Assembly (NCBI GenBank): GCA_023415275.1
Contig: JAEZLJ010000052.1
Coordinates: 28,268 to 92,267 of the forward strand
From: Bacteroidota bacterium
GTDB lineage: Bacteria > Bacteroidota > Bacteroidia > Chitinophagales > Chitinophagaceae
Reading direction: 5' to 3'
DNA: 64,000 nucleotides
Made by a program: the position numbers and the translations under genes. This document shows positions 15,991 to 26,281 of the stretch, piece by piece (the first letter of the stretch is position 1; each line of letters begins with the position of its first letter). The notes beneath the pieces were generated by a model. That model did not search any database and was not told where the DNA came from. It was given only the letters and a program-made list of their open reading frames with translations.

Positions 15991-16323
15991 GAGAGACAGT
16001 CAATAAAAAAAGGGAACTTTTCAGTTCCCCCTCATGGTTTAGCCACCATATCAAGTCGTTCAATATTTTGTTGGGTTATAAGCAACAGCAAGCTAAGTTC
16101 CTATGAGGCGAATTACAAGAATAATGAGCCAAAGTTTACCACAGTTTATGCACAATCTTTAAAAGGGTTCTTAATAAGTTGGTAGGAGATGAAACTATTA
16201 AGCCGGTAAAAAAGGGCAAACAAGGGCTAACGGGTGCAAATATGGGGTTCGTATATTATCTTGTTCCCGTATTATTCCATACCCGGTACCCTATAGAAGA
16301 ACGCTATAACCAAACTGCTTATA
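15991..16323. other. Intergenic leader region of the PKD-repeat protein
   Basis: No supported gene. The open frames here run through repeat DNA. It must hold the promoter of the giant gene starting at 16324; none is assigned with confidence. Confidence 0.4.
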
Positions 16324-19300
16324 ATGCCTCACGTATCCGTGCAAAAGATTCTGATCCTTTTGCTGCTTGCAATCATAGGCAGCATGAAAGGAAATGCTCA
16401 ATTAAGTGCAGATTTCGCCATCAGTAAAACGGCGGGTTGTGCGCCATTAACTGTCAGTTTCACTAATAAAACTACAGGTGCCGGTGCATCAGCCAGCTTC
16501 CAATGGGACCTTGGCAATGGCAATAGCTCCACCGAAAAGGATCCGGCAGCCATCTATACAGAAGAGAAAAGCTATACTGTTACATTAAAAGTGACTGAAG
16601 GGGATAAAACCTCAGTTAAAACCCAGACTGTAACTGTGTATAAAAGGCCGGTGATCAATTTCTCAACAGATGTGGCCAAGGGTTGTGCGCCCTTATCAGT
16701 CAAATTCTCTGCATCGGTGCAACCAGGGGATGGCATTGTTCAGAGCTATTTTTGGGATTATGGCGATGGTTATACTGAGCGAAGCACCAATCCTTCTGCC
16801 CAACATAGCTTTAGTTTTGCCCAACAGGCTTCTGTTAGCCTGACTGTCATTAATAGCGTGGGTTGCCAGACCACGCTGGTGAAAGATAGCCTGGTAGAAG
16901 TATTGCCCGTGCTGGAGGCCAGCTTTTCGGCCAATCAAACCTTTTTATGCCGTATCACTGATGCAGTAAGCTTTACCAACAATAGTAAAGGCCCGGGCAC
17001 CTTAAGCTATGCCTGGACGTTTGGTGATGGCAGCACCTCCACGGCCAAAGAACCGTCCCATATCTTCAATACAAAGGGCACCTATGATGTATCACTGCAG
17101 GTGAAAAGTTCTGAAGGTTGTACCAATACCAAAACGATGACCGGCTACCTGAATGTGGCCAACTACCAGTCAGAGATCATTGCGCCTGACCTGTTCTGCA
17201 CGGGGAAGGAATTGAAATTCATGAACCGTAGCACGCCTGAACCTTCCATGACGCAATGGAACATTCCTGAATACAGTGATGGGTGGAGCTACCAGGGACC
17301 TCAATCTGTGTTCTACTACATAAATAATCCTGGCAATTATAAGCTTAGGATGATCAATACATTTGGAGGCTGCAAAGACACGGTGTACAAGGATTTTACA
17401 GTGAAGAAAACCCCACAGCTCAATGGCTGGATAGCAGAAAGAGCTTCACCCTGCGCTACCCCTGTAGATGTGCAATTCAAAGACACTACCCGCGATGCAG
17501 TGAAGTGGAGCTGGAACTTCTTCTGTAACTATAATTGCCCCACACCTGATGCGACTATCAAAGAACCTATTAAAAAATTTGATTTCGCAAGCACCTATAA
17601 TGTCATGTTAACTGTGACCAATGCTGAGGGATGTTCCAATACCTGGTATCAATACCTGGACCTGAGACAACCCAACATCATGATAGACCTGCTCTATTCA
17701 ACAGGGTTGAATAACTACCGTTATGGTTGCCTGGGACTAACATTGGGATTCAAAGCCAACCGTCCTGATCTCATCGCATCCTATAAATGGGTGTTCAGTG
17801 ATGATAATAGCAGCTCTACAGATGCCGAGGTAAGACATGTTTTCAATAAGGCAGGCATTCACCGGGTAACATTGAATTATGTATTGAACAATGGATGCAC
17901 CGGCACTGTAACCTATGATGATATCAGGGTAAGAGCCAAGCCTAAGTTTGACTTTACCTCTGTTTCAGGCACGGAGATCTGCGGCAACACTCCTGTGCAG
18001 TTTTCTGCCACCGGCGCTGAATACCAGGACTGGTATTGGGATTTTGGTGATGGCAGACAGGAATATCATTATGGGTGGAACAGCAACGGTACTACGCATA
18101 AATATGAGCAGGAAGGAACCTATACCATCACCCTAAGCGGGCAGATAGAAAATTGCTTTGATACCATTCAAAAGGTAGCTTATATACATGTGAGCCCACC
18201 CTTTCCAAAAATCAGCGGATATACAAACACCTGCGAAGGAACGAGGGGGTTGGTGGTTTTTAGTGAAACCTCAAAACAAACTAGTAGCTGGAGCTGGGAC
18301 TTTGGGGATGGCAATACAGCTAGTTATTCAAGCTATAAGGACACTATTCAACATACCTATACTAAAACAGGGACCTATAAAGCGGTACTTACTACAGTGA
18401 ATGGTGGCTGCAGTGTAAAAGATTCCATGATGGTACAGGTACTACTTAAACAATCACCACAGATCAGCGCTGCCAACACCAATGTGTGCAGCTATGATGG
18501 AATGACCATTACCCTTGATAACCTGGAGCGCAACTGGGCGGCTAATTATGATTGGGCACAGTATAGTATTTACAAGTATGAATATGGTGGGGAACGGTTA
18601 GCGGAGGTTTGGGCTTATGGATTGGATAATTACAATCCAGGCCCTACCATGCACCTGAAAGTGATGCAAATGGAGAGAGGTCCCAACCAGTTCCGGGCTA
18701 TTTTGCGTTCTGATCACTTTTATTGTTATGATACTACCAACTATATGCCCATCAAAGTACGGGGACCTATCGCCAACTATAGTTTAAAGCCTGCTTACTG
18801 TGATGCCACTATGCTGTTCACAGACAGCTCTAAAGGATCTAACAATGTGCCCATCACTTCCTGGAACTGGAGCTTTGGTGATGGACAGTCCATTAACAAG
18901 ACAACTTCCGCCCCTTTCACTCATACCTATGCCCAACCTTATTCCTATGATGTGTACCTTACAGTGAAAGATGCTGATGGCTGCACTGACCAGAAATGGA
19001 CACCTTATGTAAGAGTGGGCGGTGTGCAGGCAGCATTCAACGTTTCTTCCAATACGATCTCGCCTTATTCAACAGTCAATTTTTATAACAACAGTTTTGA
19101 CAATTATACGGGCACTACCACCTATGAATGGCAGTTTGGTGATGGCAGCATCGCTACTGATTTTAATACCCAGCACACTTACACGCAGCCAGGTACCTAT
19201 ACGGTATTGCTATTGGCAAAAAATGCCAGTTATGGCTGTACGGATACGGCGAAGCAAACGATTGTGGTCAAATACATCAATTCTGCTTTTAGCACAGGCG

Positions 19301-21282
19301 TTTCTTACCTGAATAACAGTACCTGTCCGCCAGTGCTGGTCAACTTTACCAATACCTCCAGCAATGCCAGCAAGGTGACCTGGGATTTTGGTGATGGCAG
19401 CAGGTCGGAAAATGTTTTCAATCCGACACATCTATACACCGCCGCGGGCACCTATAAAGTATCGCTCACCGTGTACAGTGATAATGGCACTGCCTATACC
19501 ACACTGGATTCCGTGGTGATCAAGTCTGCTTCCCCTTCGCTGTTTGCCGACAGGTTCATGAGTTGCACGGCACAGTCCATCCGCTTCAACGCACCTGGCG
19601 AAAAGGGCAGGCAATACACCTGGGATTTTGGTGATGGAGTGATCAAGACCAGTTCTGACTCTACCATGATACATCCTTTTTCAGTGGCTGGTGTATATGC
19701 GCCCTCGGTCCTGGTAACTGATGCACAGGGATGTAATATTCCCGCTGTCCTGGGTAATAAGATCGTGATCGACAGCCTTCAGATCAATATAGGGATCATT
19801 CCTTCTGCATGTACTGTTTCGAACATCAGTTTTCAACCCCAGGTGACCAGCATAGCTGCTGACAGGGCACAACAACCCCTGTCCTATCATTGGGATTTTG
19901 GGACCGGCAATATTGCGGATAGCTCCAATGTCAAACAGCCCAACTTCACCTATACACAACCGGGCAATTATACCGTGCGCTTCCGTGTGGCCTCTCCTTC
20001 CGGATGCCTGAAGGAAACTACCAAGACCGTACTGGTGGATGAAAAGATCAAGGGTATCATCAGCGGACCAGATGCTATTTGTGAAGGTGGTACTGCCAGT
20101 TTCCTGGGTTCAGCAGCCACTGCTCCGCAAAGCTGGTCATGGAACTTAGGACAGGGCATCACAGTCAGCCAACAAAATCCTGCACCATTAGCCTATACTG
20201 TTCCTGGAAATTATACAGTGTCACTGCTGTTGAAAAATGGTACCTGCATTGATACCACGCTGCACCAGCTTACTGTTCATCCCAAACCGGTGATCAGCCT
20301 GGGACAAAGAGATGCCGTGCTTTGCAGTGGCAGCTCTATGCAATTGCAGGCAAGTGGTGGTTCTGTCTACAACTGGCAACCAGCGGCGGGTTTGAATAAT
20401 AACACGATTGCTGACCCGGTAGCGTCACCCGCTGCGAATACCACCTATGTCCTGGAGGCAAGATCAGGTTTTGGATGCATTACCAGGGATTCTATCAAAA
20501 TAACGATAGCTCCGCCTATGAAGCTTTCGATTAATCCTGGTGTGGAGATCTGCAGCGGTAAGAGTGTACAATTAAAGGCTGAAGGTGCTGCCTCCTATCA
20601 ATGGATTGGTAACACGGCAGGTTTGAACAATACAACAATGGCCAACCCGGTTGCCCAACCCAATTCAACTACTACCTACTCTGTGGAAGGCCGTGATAGC
20701 TACCAATGCTTTAAAGATACAGTCAGTGTGACGGTAACAGTTAACCCATTGCCATCTGTAAACGCAGGCGCAGATGTAGTAGTGACAGGCGGCACTCCTT
20801 ATGCTTTAGAACCCGTTTATAGCAATGATGTAGTAAGTTATAGCTGGTTGCCTGCCAATGACCTGAGCTGCAGTAATTGCCCCTCGCCTATGACCACTCC
20901 TACTGCCGACAGGGATTATATCATTACTGTAAAAAATGCTTACCAATGTGCTGCTGCAGATACTGTAAAGGTGGTGACAGAGTGTGGGGAGAGCCATATC
21001 TATATTCCCAATGCCTTTACACCTAATGGCGATGCATTGAACAATACATTTACCATCAGGGGCAGCGGCGTGAAACTGGTGTCCTCTTTTACCATCTTCA
21101 ACCGCTGGGGAGAACTGGTATTTGAGAAAAAGAACTTTCTTCCGGGAGATGCCGGTTCAGCCTGGAATGGAAAACTCAGGGGCATGAATGTGCCGGCAGG
21201 CAGCTATGTGTACCTGGCATCTTTTCAATGTGCCTCAGGGCAGGTATTCTCTAAGAAAGGAACTGTGACTGTGATCTATTAA
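16324..21282 (+). CDS. Giant PKD-repeat protein secreted by T9SS (type B C-terminal domain)
   Basis: This 1652-aa protein has a signal peptide (ILILLLLAIIGSMKGNAQ). From residue 25 to about 1310 it is built of about 14 PKD-like domains, marked by WDFGDG-type motifs (WDLGNG, WDYGDG, WTFGDG, WSWDFGDG, WNWSFGDG, WQFGDG, WDFGTG and others). Two or three Ig-like modules follow, with NPVA..NTTY signatures (about 1330-1530). The last 90 residues are a gliding-motility-associated C-terminal domain (IPNAFTPNGDALNNTF, FNRWGELVFEK, GSYVYL), the type B sorting signal of the type IX secretion system. Many cysteines suggest disulfides. Likely a surface adhesin or filament. No catalytic domain seen. Confidence 0.93.
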   Translation: MPHVSVQKILILLLLAIIGSMKGNAQLSADFAISKTAGCAPLTVSFTNKTTGAGASASFQWDLGNGNSSTEKDPAAIYTEEKSYTVTLKVTEGDKTSVKTQTVTVYKRPVINFSTDVAKGCAPLSVKFSASVQPGDGIVQSYFWDYGDGYTERSTNPSAQHSFSFAQQASVSLTVINSVGCQTTLVKDSLVEVLPVLEASFSANQTFLCRITDAVSFTNNSKGPGTLSYAWTFGDGSTSTAKEPSHIFNTKGTYDVSLQVKSSEGCTNTKTMTGYLNVANYQSEIIAPDLFCTGKELKFMNRSTPEPSMTQWNIPEYSDGWSYQGPQSVFYYINNPGNYKLRMINTFGGCKDTVYKDFTVKKTPQLNGWIAERASPCATPVDVQFKDTTRDAVKWSWNFFCNYNCPTPDATIKEPIKKFDFASTYNVMLTVTNAEGCSNTWYQYLDLRQPNIMIDLLYSTGLNNYRYGCLGLTLGFKANRPDLIASYKWVFSDDNSSSTDAEVRHVFNKAGIHRVTLNYVLNNGCTGTVTYDDIRVRAKPKFDFTSVSGTEICGNTPVQFSATGAEYQDWYWDFGDGRQEYHYGWNSNGTTHKYEQEGTYTITLSGQIENCFDTIQKVAYIHVSPPFPKISGYTNTCEGTRGLVVFSETSKQTSSWSWDFGDGNTASYSSYKDTIQHTYTKTGTYKAVLTTVNGGCSVKDSMMVQVLLKQSPQISAANTNVCSYDGMTITLDNLERNWAANYDWAQYSIYKYEYGGERLAEVWAYGLDNYNPGPTMHLKVMQMERGPNQFRAILRSDHFYCYDTTNYMPIKVRGPIANYSLKPAYCDATMLFTDSSKGSNNVPITSWNWSFGDGQSINKTTSAPFTHTYAQPYSYDVYLTVKDADGCTDQKWTPYVRVGGVQAAFNVSSNTISPYSTVNFYNNSFDNYTGTTTYEWQFGDGSIATDFNTQHTYTQPGTYTVLLLAKNASYGCTDTAKQTIVVKYINSAFSTGVSYLNNSTCPPVLVNFTNTSSNASKVTWDFGDGSRSENVFNPTHLYTAAGTYKVSLTVYSDNGTAYTTLDSVVIKSASPSLFADRFMSCTAQSIRFNAPGEKGRQYTWDFGDGVIKTSSDSTMIHPFSVAGVYAPSVLVTDAQGCNIPAVLGNKIVIDSLQINIGIIPSACTVSNISFQPQVTSIAADRAQQPLSYHWDFGTGNIADSSNVKQPNFTYTQPGNYTVRFRVASPSGCLKETTKTVLVDEKIKGIISGPDAICEGGTASFLGSAATAPQSWSWNLGQGITVSQQNPAPLAYTVPGNYTVSLLLKNGTCIDTTLHQLTVHPKPVISLGQRDAVLCSGSSMQLQASGGSVYNWQPAAGLNNNTIADPVASPAANTTYVLEARSGFGCITRDSIKITIAPPMKLSINPGVEICSGKSVQLKAEGAASYQWIGNTAGLNNTTMANPVAQPNSTTTYSVEGRDSYQCFKDTVSVTVTVNPLPSVNAGADVVVTGGTPYALEPVYSNDVVSYSWLPANDLSCSNCPSPMTTPTADRDYIITVKNAYQCAAADTVKVVTECGESHIYIPNAFTPNGDALNNTFTIRGSGVKLVSSFTIFNRWGELVFEKKNFLPGDAGSAWNGKLRGMNVPAGSYVYLASFQCASGQVFSKKGTVTVIY

Positions 21283-21300
21283 AATGATTCTGTAAATGAA

Positions 21301-21344
21301 GAACCCGTGATCTCCATTTCAATCCGGAGGTCACGGGTTCTTTA
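21301..21344 (+). terminator. Terminator between convergent genes
   Basis: GAACCCGTGATCTCC pairs with GGAGGTCACGGGTTC (one mismatch) around a 10-nt loop, followed by TTTATTT. It lies 19 nt after the PKD gene stop and can serve both strands. Confidence 0.8.
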
Positions 21345-21361
21345 TTTAATTGTGAACGTAC

Positions 21362-22162
21362 TTAGAAAGAAAATCCTACCAGTATCCTTGCCTCGCTTTT
21401 TTCATGTTCATCTAATACCCTGTTCTTGGGAGAAACATGTGTTTTATGCAGGTTCCTGAGTTGTGGTAAATAGTTAGCAATAAAGAACCAGCGGTCACCC
21501 CGGTAATTTAATGTGGGACCTGCATATAGTACAGAGTTATTCCAATGGCCTTTGGAGAGATCATTATGATTCACCACTTCTATACCCAGTCCCAAATTGA
21601 GAGACAGATTATACATATAGGCAAGGTCAAACTCCAATGGTGTTTCTTCGAGCTCCATTTCATTTTCTCCATTTTCTCTTTCCGCCTCTGCTTCCAGCTC
21701 ATAAATGGCATTGAAGGCCAGGAGGTTTTTTCCAAATGACCGGTCAAGGATCAATTTGGTTTCCAGCTCCAGTTCATCTCCCTTCACACCCAGCTCCCCA
21801 TAAAGGGCTACGCCCAGCTTACTGGCTGCATTGGTTACCCTCCATTTCCATTCATTACTGAACCCTATCTCGCTGGTATGCGCAATTTGATCAGCACTAT
21901 CAGTAAAGCTTTTTTGATAGCGGTTGAAATAGAAGGCTGTTTGCACTTGTTTGCCCAGGCCCACTTCAAACTCCATACGCTGGTCCATGGCATGAAAGTA
22001 CTGACCTTCATGTCCAAAGCGGGAGGTATGCCAAAGCTCGATATCGAAATTCCCTTTGGGAAGCACATTGGATGTATAAGTACGGGCGAAATAGCGATCC
22101 TGTGCATTGGCAGAGGAAATAATAAGGATTAATACAAATAATAATGTAGTGTTCTTCTTCAT
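21362..22162 (-). CDS. Outer-membrane beta-barrel-like protein of unknown function
   Basis: The 266-aa protein has a clear signal peptide (MKKNTTLLFVLILIISSANA). The mature chain is a series of amphipathic strands (NFDIELWHTSRFG, MEFEVGLGKQVQTAFYF, NEWKWRV, KLGVALYGELGVKG, LNLGLGIEVVNH) and ends EARILVGFSF, a terminal aromatic strand typical of outer-membrane barrels. A very acidic loop (EAEAERENGENEMELEE, about 160-178) may bind cations. I recognise no named family with certainty. Monocistronic, with terminators on both sides. Confidence 0.75.
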   Translation of the reverse strand: MKKNTTLLFVLILIISSANAQDRYFARTYTSNVLPKGNFDIELWHTSRFGHEGQYFHAMDQRMEFEVGLGKQVQTAFYFNRYQKSFTDSADQIAHTSEIGFSNEWKWRVTNAASKLGVALYGELGVKGDELELETKLILDRSFGKNLLAFNAIYELEAEAERENGENEMELEETPLEFDLAYMYNLSLNLGLGIEVVNHNDLSKGHWNNSVLYAGPTLNYRGDRWFFIANYLPQLRNLHKTHVSPKNRVLDEHEKSEARILVGFSF

Positions 22163-22345
22163 AGTTGATCTAAAACCTGCAAAACTGTATTAAATCCACT
22201 TAGAACATTTTCGATATAGGGAAAACCCTTTTCGGATTAAAGAAAATTGAGTGAGCGCAATAGAATGCAAGAGATAAGACGTCACAGAGAAGTAATTTAC
22301 TATAGTATTAAAGCAAAGAATACATGCCAGATCCACCAATAAAAT
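22163..22345. other. Intergenic region between two minus-strand genes
   Basis: Promoter region of the 21362-22162 gene. No repeat or gene seen. Confidence 0.35.
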
Positions 22346-22373
22346 AAAAAAAGCACCCTTTCGGGTGCTTTTT
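22346..22373 (-). terminator. Rho-independent terminator of the Oar-like receptor gene
   Basis: Stem AAAAGCACCC / GGGTGCTTTT with a 4-nt loop and flanking A/T runs, 20 nt after the receptor stop on the minus strand. Confidence 0.88.
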
Positions 22374-22392
22374 AAAAGAGGCTATTTAGTTC

Positions 22393-25300
22393 TTAGTTAA
22401 ATATATAACGTACGCCTAACTGCACCTGGAAACGGGAAGCCTGGCTGGTGCTCTTTTGGAAAGAGCTGGTCAGGGGCACCTGGTTAGCAGCATCAAGATA
22501 AGGGTAGCTGAAAACAGGCTTGCCAGCATTGGCACCTGTGGTCTCCACTTTCTTGAAGTTCAATAAGGCCGTCCTGTTGGCGAAATAGGTAGCGCCCCAG
22601 TTCTTGTTCAACAGGTTACCAAAGTTGAAGATGTCAAGTGAAAAACGAAGCGTGTTGGTCTTGGTGTTCACTTTCAGGTTTACATCCTGTGAGAAGTTCA
22701 GGTCAAGACGCTTATAGAATGGTAATAACAAACCATTTCTTTCAGCATACTCACCGCGGTGCTGGCTCAGGTAAGGGTCCTGGTTGATATAAGTATTCAA
22801 CTGTCCCCAAATTACAGCCGCCGTACGTGTATCTGCTGCGTTCTCAGTAGTCAGTACAATATCGTTCTGATCTTTCGGAATATAAATCAAATCATTACCA
22901 CTTAAACCATCTCTATTCAGATCGCCACCGTAAGTATAGCTGGCAGTACCACCATTAGCTCCTTCAAAAGTGAAGCCGATAGAAGTGGCCAGGTGCCTGG
23001 CATATTCAAAACGGTAATAAGCTGCAGCGATCACGCGGTGAGGCTGGTAGAAGTTGGAGTAAGACAATACATCAGCATTAGGATCTCCGGATACCTGGCG
23101 GTCTCTCCACATGGATTGTGCAATAGAACCACCATCATTCACTGATTTGCTCTTGCTGTATGTGTAAGCTACCATGGTGTACAGGTTCTTTACATTACGC
23201 TGCAATTGCAAAGTGGCGCTGTAAGTATATCCTTTAGATGTATTTCTCATCAGGATGGCATCTGTAATATCAGGATTTGTCGCAGTGTTTAAAACAGTAT
23301 TACCTGATTTGATGGTATTATAAATCCTTGTACTGTCGTAACGGATCCTGTTGTCAGATCCCACTAAGGCCACACCTGTAGCAGGCAGGTTTACATTTTG
23401 TAAATAAACTGCATTCAGGTCTTTAGAATATAATCCTTCTAATGTGGCTACGATACCAAATGGAAGTTTCTGATCAATGGCCAGGTTAGTTCTGAACAAT
23501 TGAGGAAACTTAAAGTTCTGGTCAGTTACAGCCAGGTTATAGCTCACATTGGCAGCAGCACCTGAAGGACGGTAAGCATCCACATCAGGAGAAAAAGCTA
23601 CTCCGGAAGTGATCACTTTTGAACCGAAGTCCACACCATTGTTGCTGGCCTGGTTGCTGATCCACACAAATGGCGGAGGACCAGAGAAGATACCCAAACC
23701 ACCACGAACCTGTGTTTGCTTGTTATCCATTACATCCCAGTTGAAACCAACTCTTGGACTCCATAAAATGGAGGTCTTTGGAGCTTCACCGGTATGTATA
23801 CGAACACCATTACGGAAGGTTAAGGCATCTGCGTTGGTATTGGCAATAAAGCTTTGCTTGAAAATTGGTACGTCGGCCCTGATGCCTGCAGTAATCACCA
23901 GGTTGTTCCTAGCGCTCCATTTGTCCTGGGCGAAAAAGCCTAATTGGTAAGCTGCTACGTCTGCGTAAGGAAACTCACCATTTTTACGTGCTGAATAACG
24001 AACCTCGTAGCGGCTGGCGCTCAAAGATCCTGTATTGGCGCTCTTATAGAAGCTATCCAGGTTGGCAAACTGGTAAGCACCATAATAGTTGGGCGCAAAA
24101 CCGTTGCGGAACTTGTTATAGGTATTTTGTGTACCGAAAGTAAAAGTGTGTTTGCCTTTGTACCAGTTCAGGATATCATTGAACTGCCATGTGTCTGTAT
24201 TCAACACGTTGAAAGCAGTGAAAGGCTCATATCCGAAAGAAGTAAAGGTGCTTCCGTTTCCGTTAGCAATATCCACTAATGGGAAAATACCACCGGGGCT
24301 GCTGCGGAAATCCCTCAGTTGGTTGTAACCCACCTGCACTTTATTGGAAACTGAGTTACTGATACGTGTATTCAATTCAGCAATAACAATATTGAAATTG
24401 TTATTGATCACGTAAGAAGAAGAAAAGAAAGGCATAGCAGTAGTACTTGGCTGCCTGTTACCATTGATAGCGCCGCTGTTACTTGGAGGTACATTGCGGT
24501 AAGACTTCAGGTAATAATAGTTTACGTTCAGCGTATTCTTCTTGTTGATGTTCAGGTCAACCCTTGCAGTGATCTTGTCACTGTGGGTATCGAAGGTGTA
24601 ATTTTCAAATGGTCCAGTTTCATAACCATACTTGGTTTTCAGGAATGTGCTCAGTGCTTCCAGGTCCTCGGCTTTTGCCTGGGAAATACCTGATCCACTT
24701 GAACCATTACGGCTGGCCACCAGGCTGGTTGCCGGCTGGCTTACTCTTTCCTGCTCACCGCTTACAAAGAAGAACAATTTGTTTTTAATGATCGGGCCAC
24801 CGATGCTGGCGCCACGGTTGTTAAAATTGAATTCTTGTTTGGCAATGGTGGTAGGTCCTACTTTAGTACCGGTCAGGCTAGGGCTTTTCCAGTAGCTGTA
24901 CACAGAGCCTTTGAATTCATTGGTACCGCTTTTGGTCACAGAGTTGATACCAGCTCCTGTGAAAGAACCCAGGGTCACATCATAGGGAGCGATATTTACC
25001 TGGATCTGCTCTAAGGCATCGATACTGATAGGCTGTGAGTTAGCCTGGCCACCAAGACCGGCTGCCAATCCAAAAGTGTTATTAAAAGAAGCTCCATTCA
25101 CCGTCAGGTTGTTGTAGGAGTTGTTACGGCCGGCAAAAGAGCTGGTACCGTAAGTGGCGTTACTATTGGCTGTAGGGGTTAAACGGGTAAGGTCGTTGAT
25201 GCTGCGGTTTACTGTAGGTAAACGCTCGATCTGCTGGCGGTTGATGGATTCAGCAGAACCTGTGCGGCTGCGGCTGAACACCTTACTACCAGTGGTTACA

Positions 25301-25659
25301 GTAACCTCAGAAAGAGCCCCTTCAGTAGAAGTCATCGCAAAATCAGCCCTGAATGCTGTACCCAGGGTTAAAGTAATGTCTGAACGCTTTTCGGTGCCGT
25401 AGCCCACGAAAGAAGCAGTCAGTTCATAAGGTCCGCCTACACGCAGGTTCGGCAGGTTGTAACGGCCGTCTTTGCGGGTAGAGGTGGAATAATGAGTACC
25501 TGTCGGAAGGTGTATAGCTACAATGGTAGCACCTTCCAGGCCTGTTCCTTTGTCACCGGTCACTACACCCTGGATCTCAGAGGTAGTTTCCTGCGCCATT
25601 ACATGGCTTACGGATAGGCATAAAAGAAAACTAAGTAATACGTTCAATCTTCTAAGCAT
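22393..25659 (-). CDS. Oar-like TonB-dependent outer-membrane receptor
   Basis: The 1088-aa protein has a signal peptide (LLSFLLCLSVSHVMAQ) followed by a carboxypeptidase-regulatory-like domain (about 27-110: IQGVVTGDKGTGLEGATIVA, KDGRYNLPNLRVGG). A plug domain comes next (about 115-235: INRQQIERLPTVNRSINDLTRL). The rest is a large barrel ending VQLGVRYIFN. The order and the LTRLTPTANSN plug segment are those of Oar/OmpA-related TonB receptors rather than SusC: there is no adjacent SusD. Oar-type receptors transport or display poorly known substrates, and in myxobacteria take part in protease and signal export. Substrate unknown here. Monocistronic. Confidence 0.92.
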   Translation of the reverse strand: MLRRLNVLLSFLLCLSVSHVMAQETTSEIQGVVTGDKGTGLEGATIVAIHLPTGTHYSTSTRKDGRYNLPNLRVGGPYELTASFVGYGTEKRSDITLTLGTAFRADFAMTSTEGALSEVTVTTGSKVFSRSRTGSAESINRQQIERLPTVNRSINDLTRLTPTANSNATYGTSSFAGRNNSYNNLTVNGASFNNTFGLAAGLGGQANSQPISIDALEQIQVNIAPYDVTLGSFTGAGINSVTKSGTNEFKGSVYSYWKSPSLTGTKVGPTTIAKQEFNFNNRGASIGGPIIKNKLFFFVSGEQERVSQPATSLVASRNGSSGSGISQAKAEDLEALSTFLKTKYGYETGPFENYTFDTHSDKITARVDLNINKKNTLNVNYYYLKSYRNVPPSNSGAINGNRQPSTTAMPFFSSSYVINNNFNIVIAELNTRISNSVSNKVQVGYNQLRDFRSSPGGIFPLVDIANGNGSTFTSFGYEPFTAFNVLNTDTWQFNDILNWYKGKHTFTFGTQNTYNKFRNGFAPNYYGAYQFANLDSFYKSANTGSLSASRYEVRYSARKNGEFPYADVAAYQLGFFAQDKWSARNNLVITAGIRADVPIFKQSFIANTNADALTFRNGVRIHTGEAPKTSILWSPRVGFNWDVMDNKQTQVRGGLGIFSGPPPFVWISNQASNNGVDFGSKVITSGVAFSPDVDAYRPSGAAANVSYNLAVTDQNFKFPQLFRTNLAIDQKLPFGIVATLEGLYSKDLNAVYLQNVNLPATGVALVGSDNRIRYDSTRIYNTIKSGNTVLNTATNPDITDAILMRNTSKGYTYSATLQLQRNVKNLYTMVAYTYSKSKSVNDGGSIAQSMWRDRQVSGDPNADVLSYSNFYQPHRVIAAAYYRFEYARHLATSIGFTFEGANGGTASYTYGGDLNRDGLSGNDLIYIPKDQNDIVLTTENAADTRTAAVIWGQLNTYINQDPYLSQHRGEYAERNGLLLPFYKRLDLNFSQDVNLKVNTKTNTLRFSLDIFNFGNLLNKNWGATYFANRTALLNFKKVETTGANAGKPVFSYPYLDAANQVPLTSSFQKSTSQASRFQVQLGVRYIFN

Positions 25660-25906
25660 ATAAGTGTTTGAATTTTCGGGCGCAAAGATGAAGGGTTAAT
25701 GAATACGAAAAGCGTGGTAGTATTAAATAAATATTATCAACTGGCCATCTTATTATGCTTTTTTATATTTTGGAGTGCTACCTGATTAGAATTTGCAGCT
25801 TTTGATAATATATAGAAGGTTGATTGCATCCTTTGAAGTGAAAGAATACATCAATGTTGCAATATTTTGTTCATATTAGCAGTTTAAAACCAAAACGACA
25901 TTCCTT
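25660..25906. other. Intergenic region between divergent genes
   Basis: Promoters for the receptor and for YccF must lie here. No exact TAnnTTTG element could be assigned. Confidence 0.35.
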
Positions 25907-26281
25907 ATGAACGAGGTAGGCAATCTTATCTGGCTGATCTTTGGTGGCCTGGTCAGCGCCATAGGTTATTTTATCGGTGGCTTTGCACTTTGCTGTACGG
26001 TGATCGGCATCCCATTTGGCCTTCAATGCTTTAAAATGGCAGGCTTTGTTCTGTGGCCATTTGGACGTAAGGCAGTTAATAATCCTTCCTCTTCCGGAGC
26101 CATATCCCTGTTTTTAAATATTATATGGATAGTATTTGGAGGATTGTGGCTGGCCCTGGCACACATCGGTTTTGGTATCCTGCTCTTCATCACCATTATA
26201 GGTATTCCTTTCGCAAGGCAACATTTTAAACTGGTAGAGATTTCTTTGATGCCATTTGGAAAGAAGATCGTGAATGCATAG
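25907..26281 (+). CDS. yccF: YccF-family inner-membrane protein
   Basis: The 124-aa protein holds two copies of the YccF domain: LIWLIFGGLVSAIGYFIGG..VIGIPFG..KMAGFVLWPFGR and IIWIVFGGLWLALAHIG..IIGIPFA..KLVEISLMPFGK. Each repeat has two hydrophobic stretches and the GIPF and PFG(R/K) signatures. The family is widespread and of unknown biochemical role. Its stop directly abuts the stop of the convergent DUF4349 gene, with no gap. Confidence 0.93.
   Translation: MNEVGNLIWLIFGGLVSAIGYFIGGFALCCTVIGIPFGLQCFKMAGFVLWPFGRKAVNNPSSSGAISLFLNIIWIVFGGLWLALAHIGFGILLFITIIGIPFARQHFKLVEISLMPFGKKIVNA

Noticed and set aside
15721..16185. Plus-strand open frame of about 150 codons before the PKD gene
   Set aside because: It runs through three heptamer-repeat copies, and its translation is a copy of repeat sequence with no domain.
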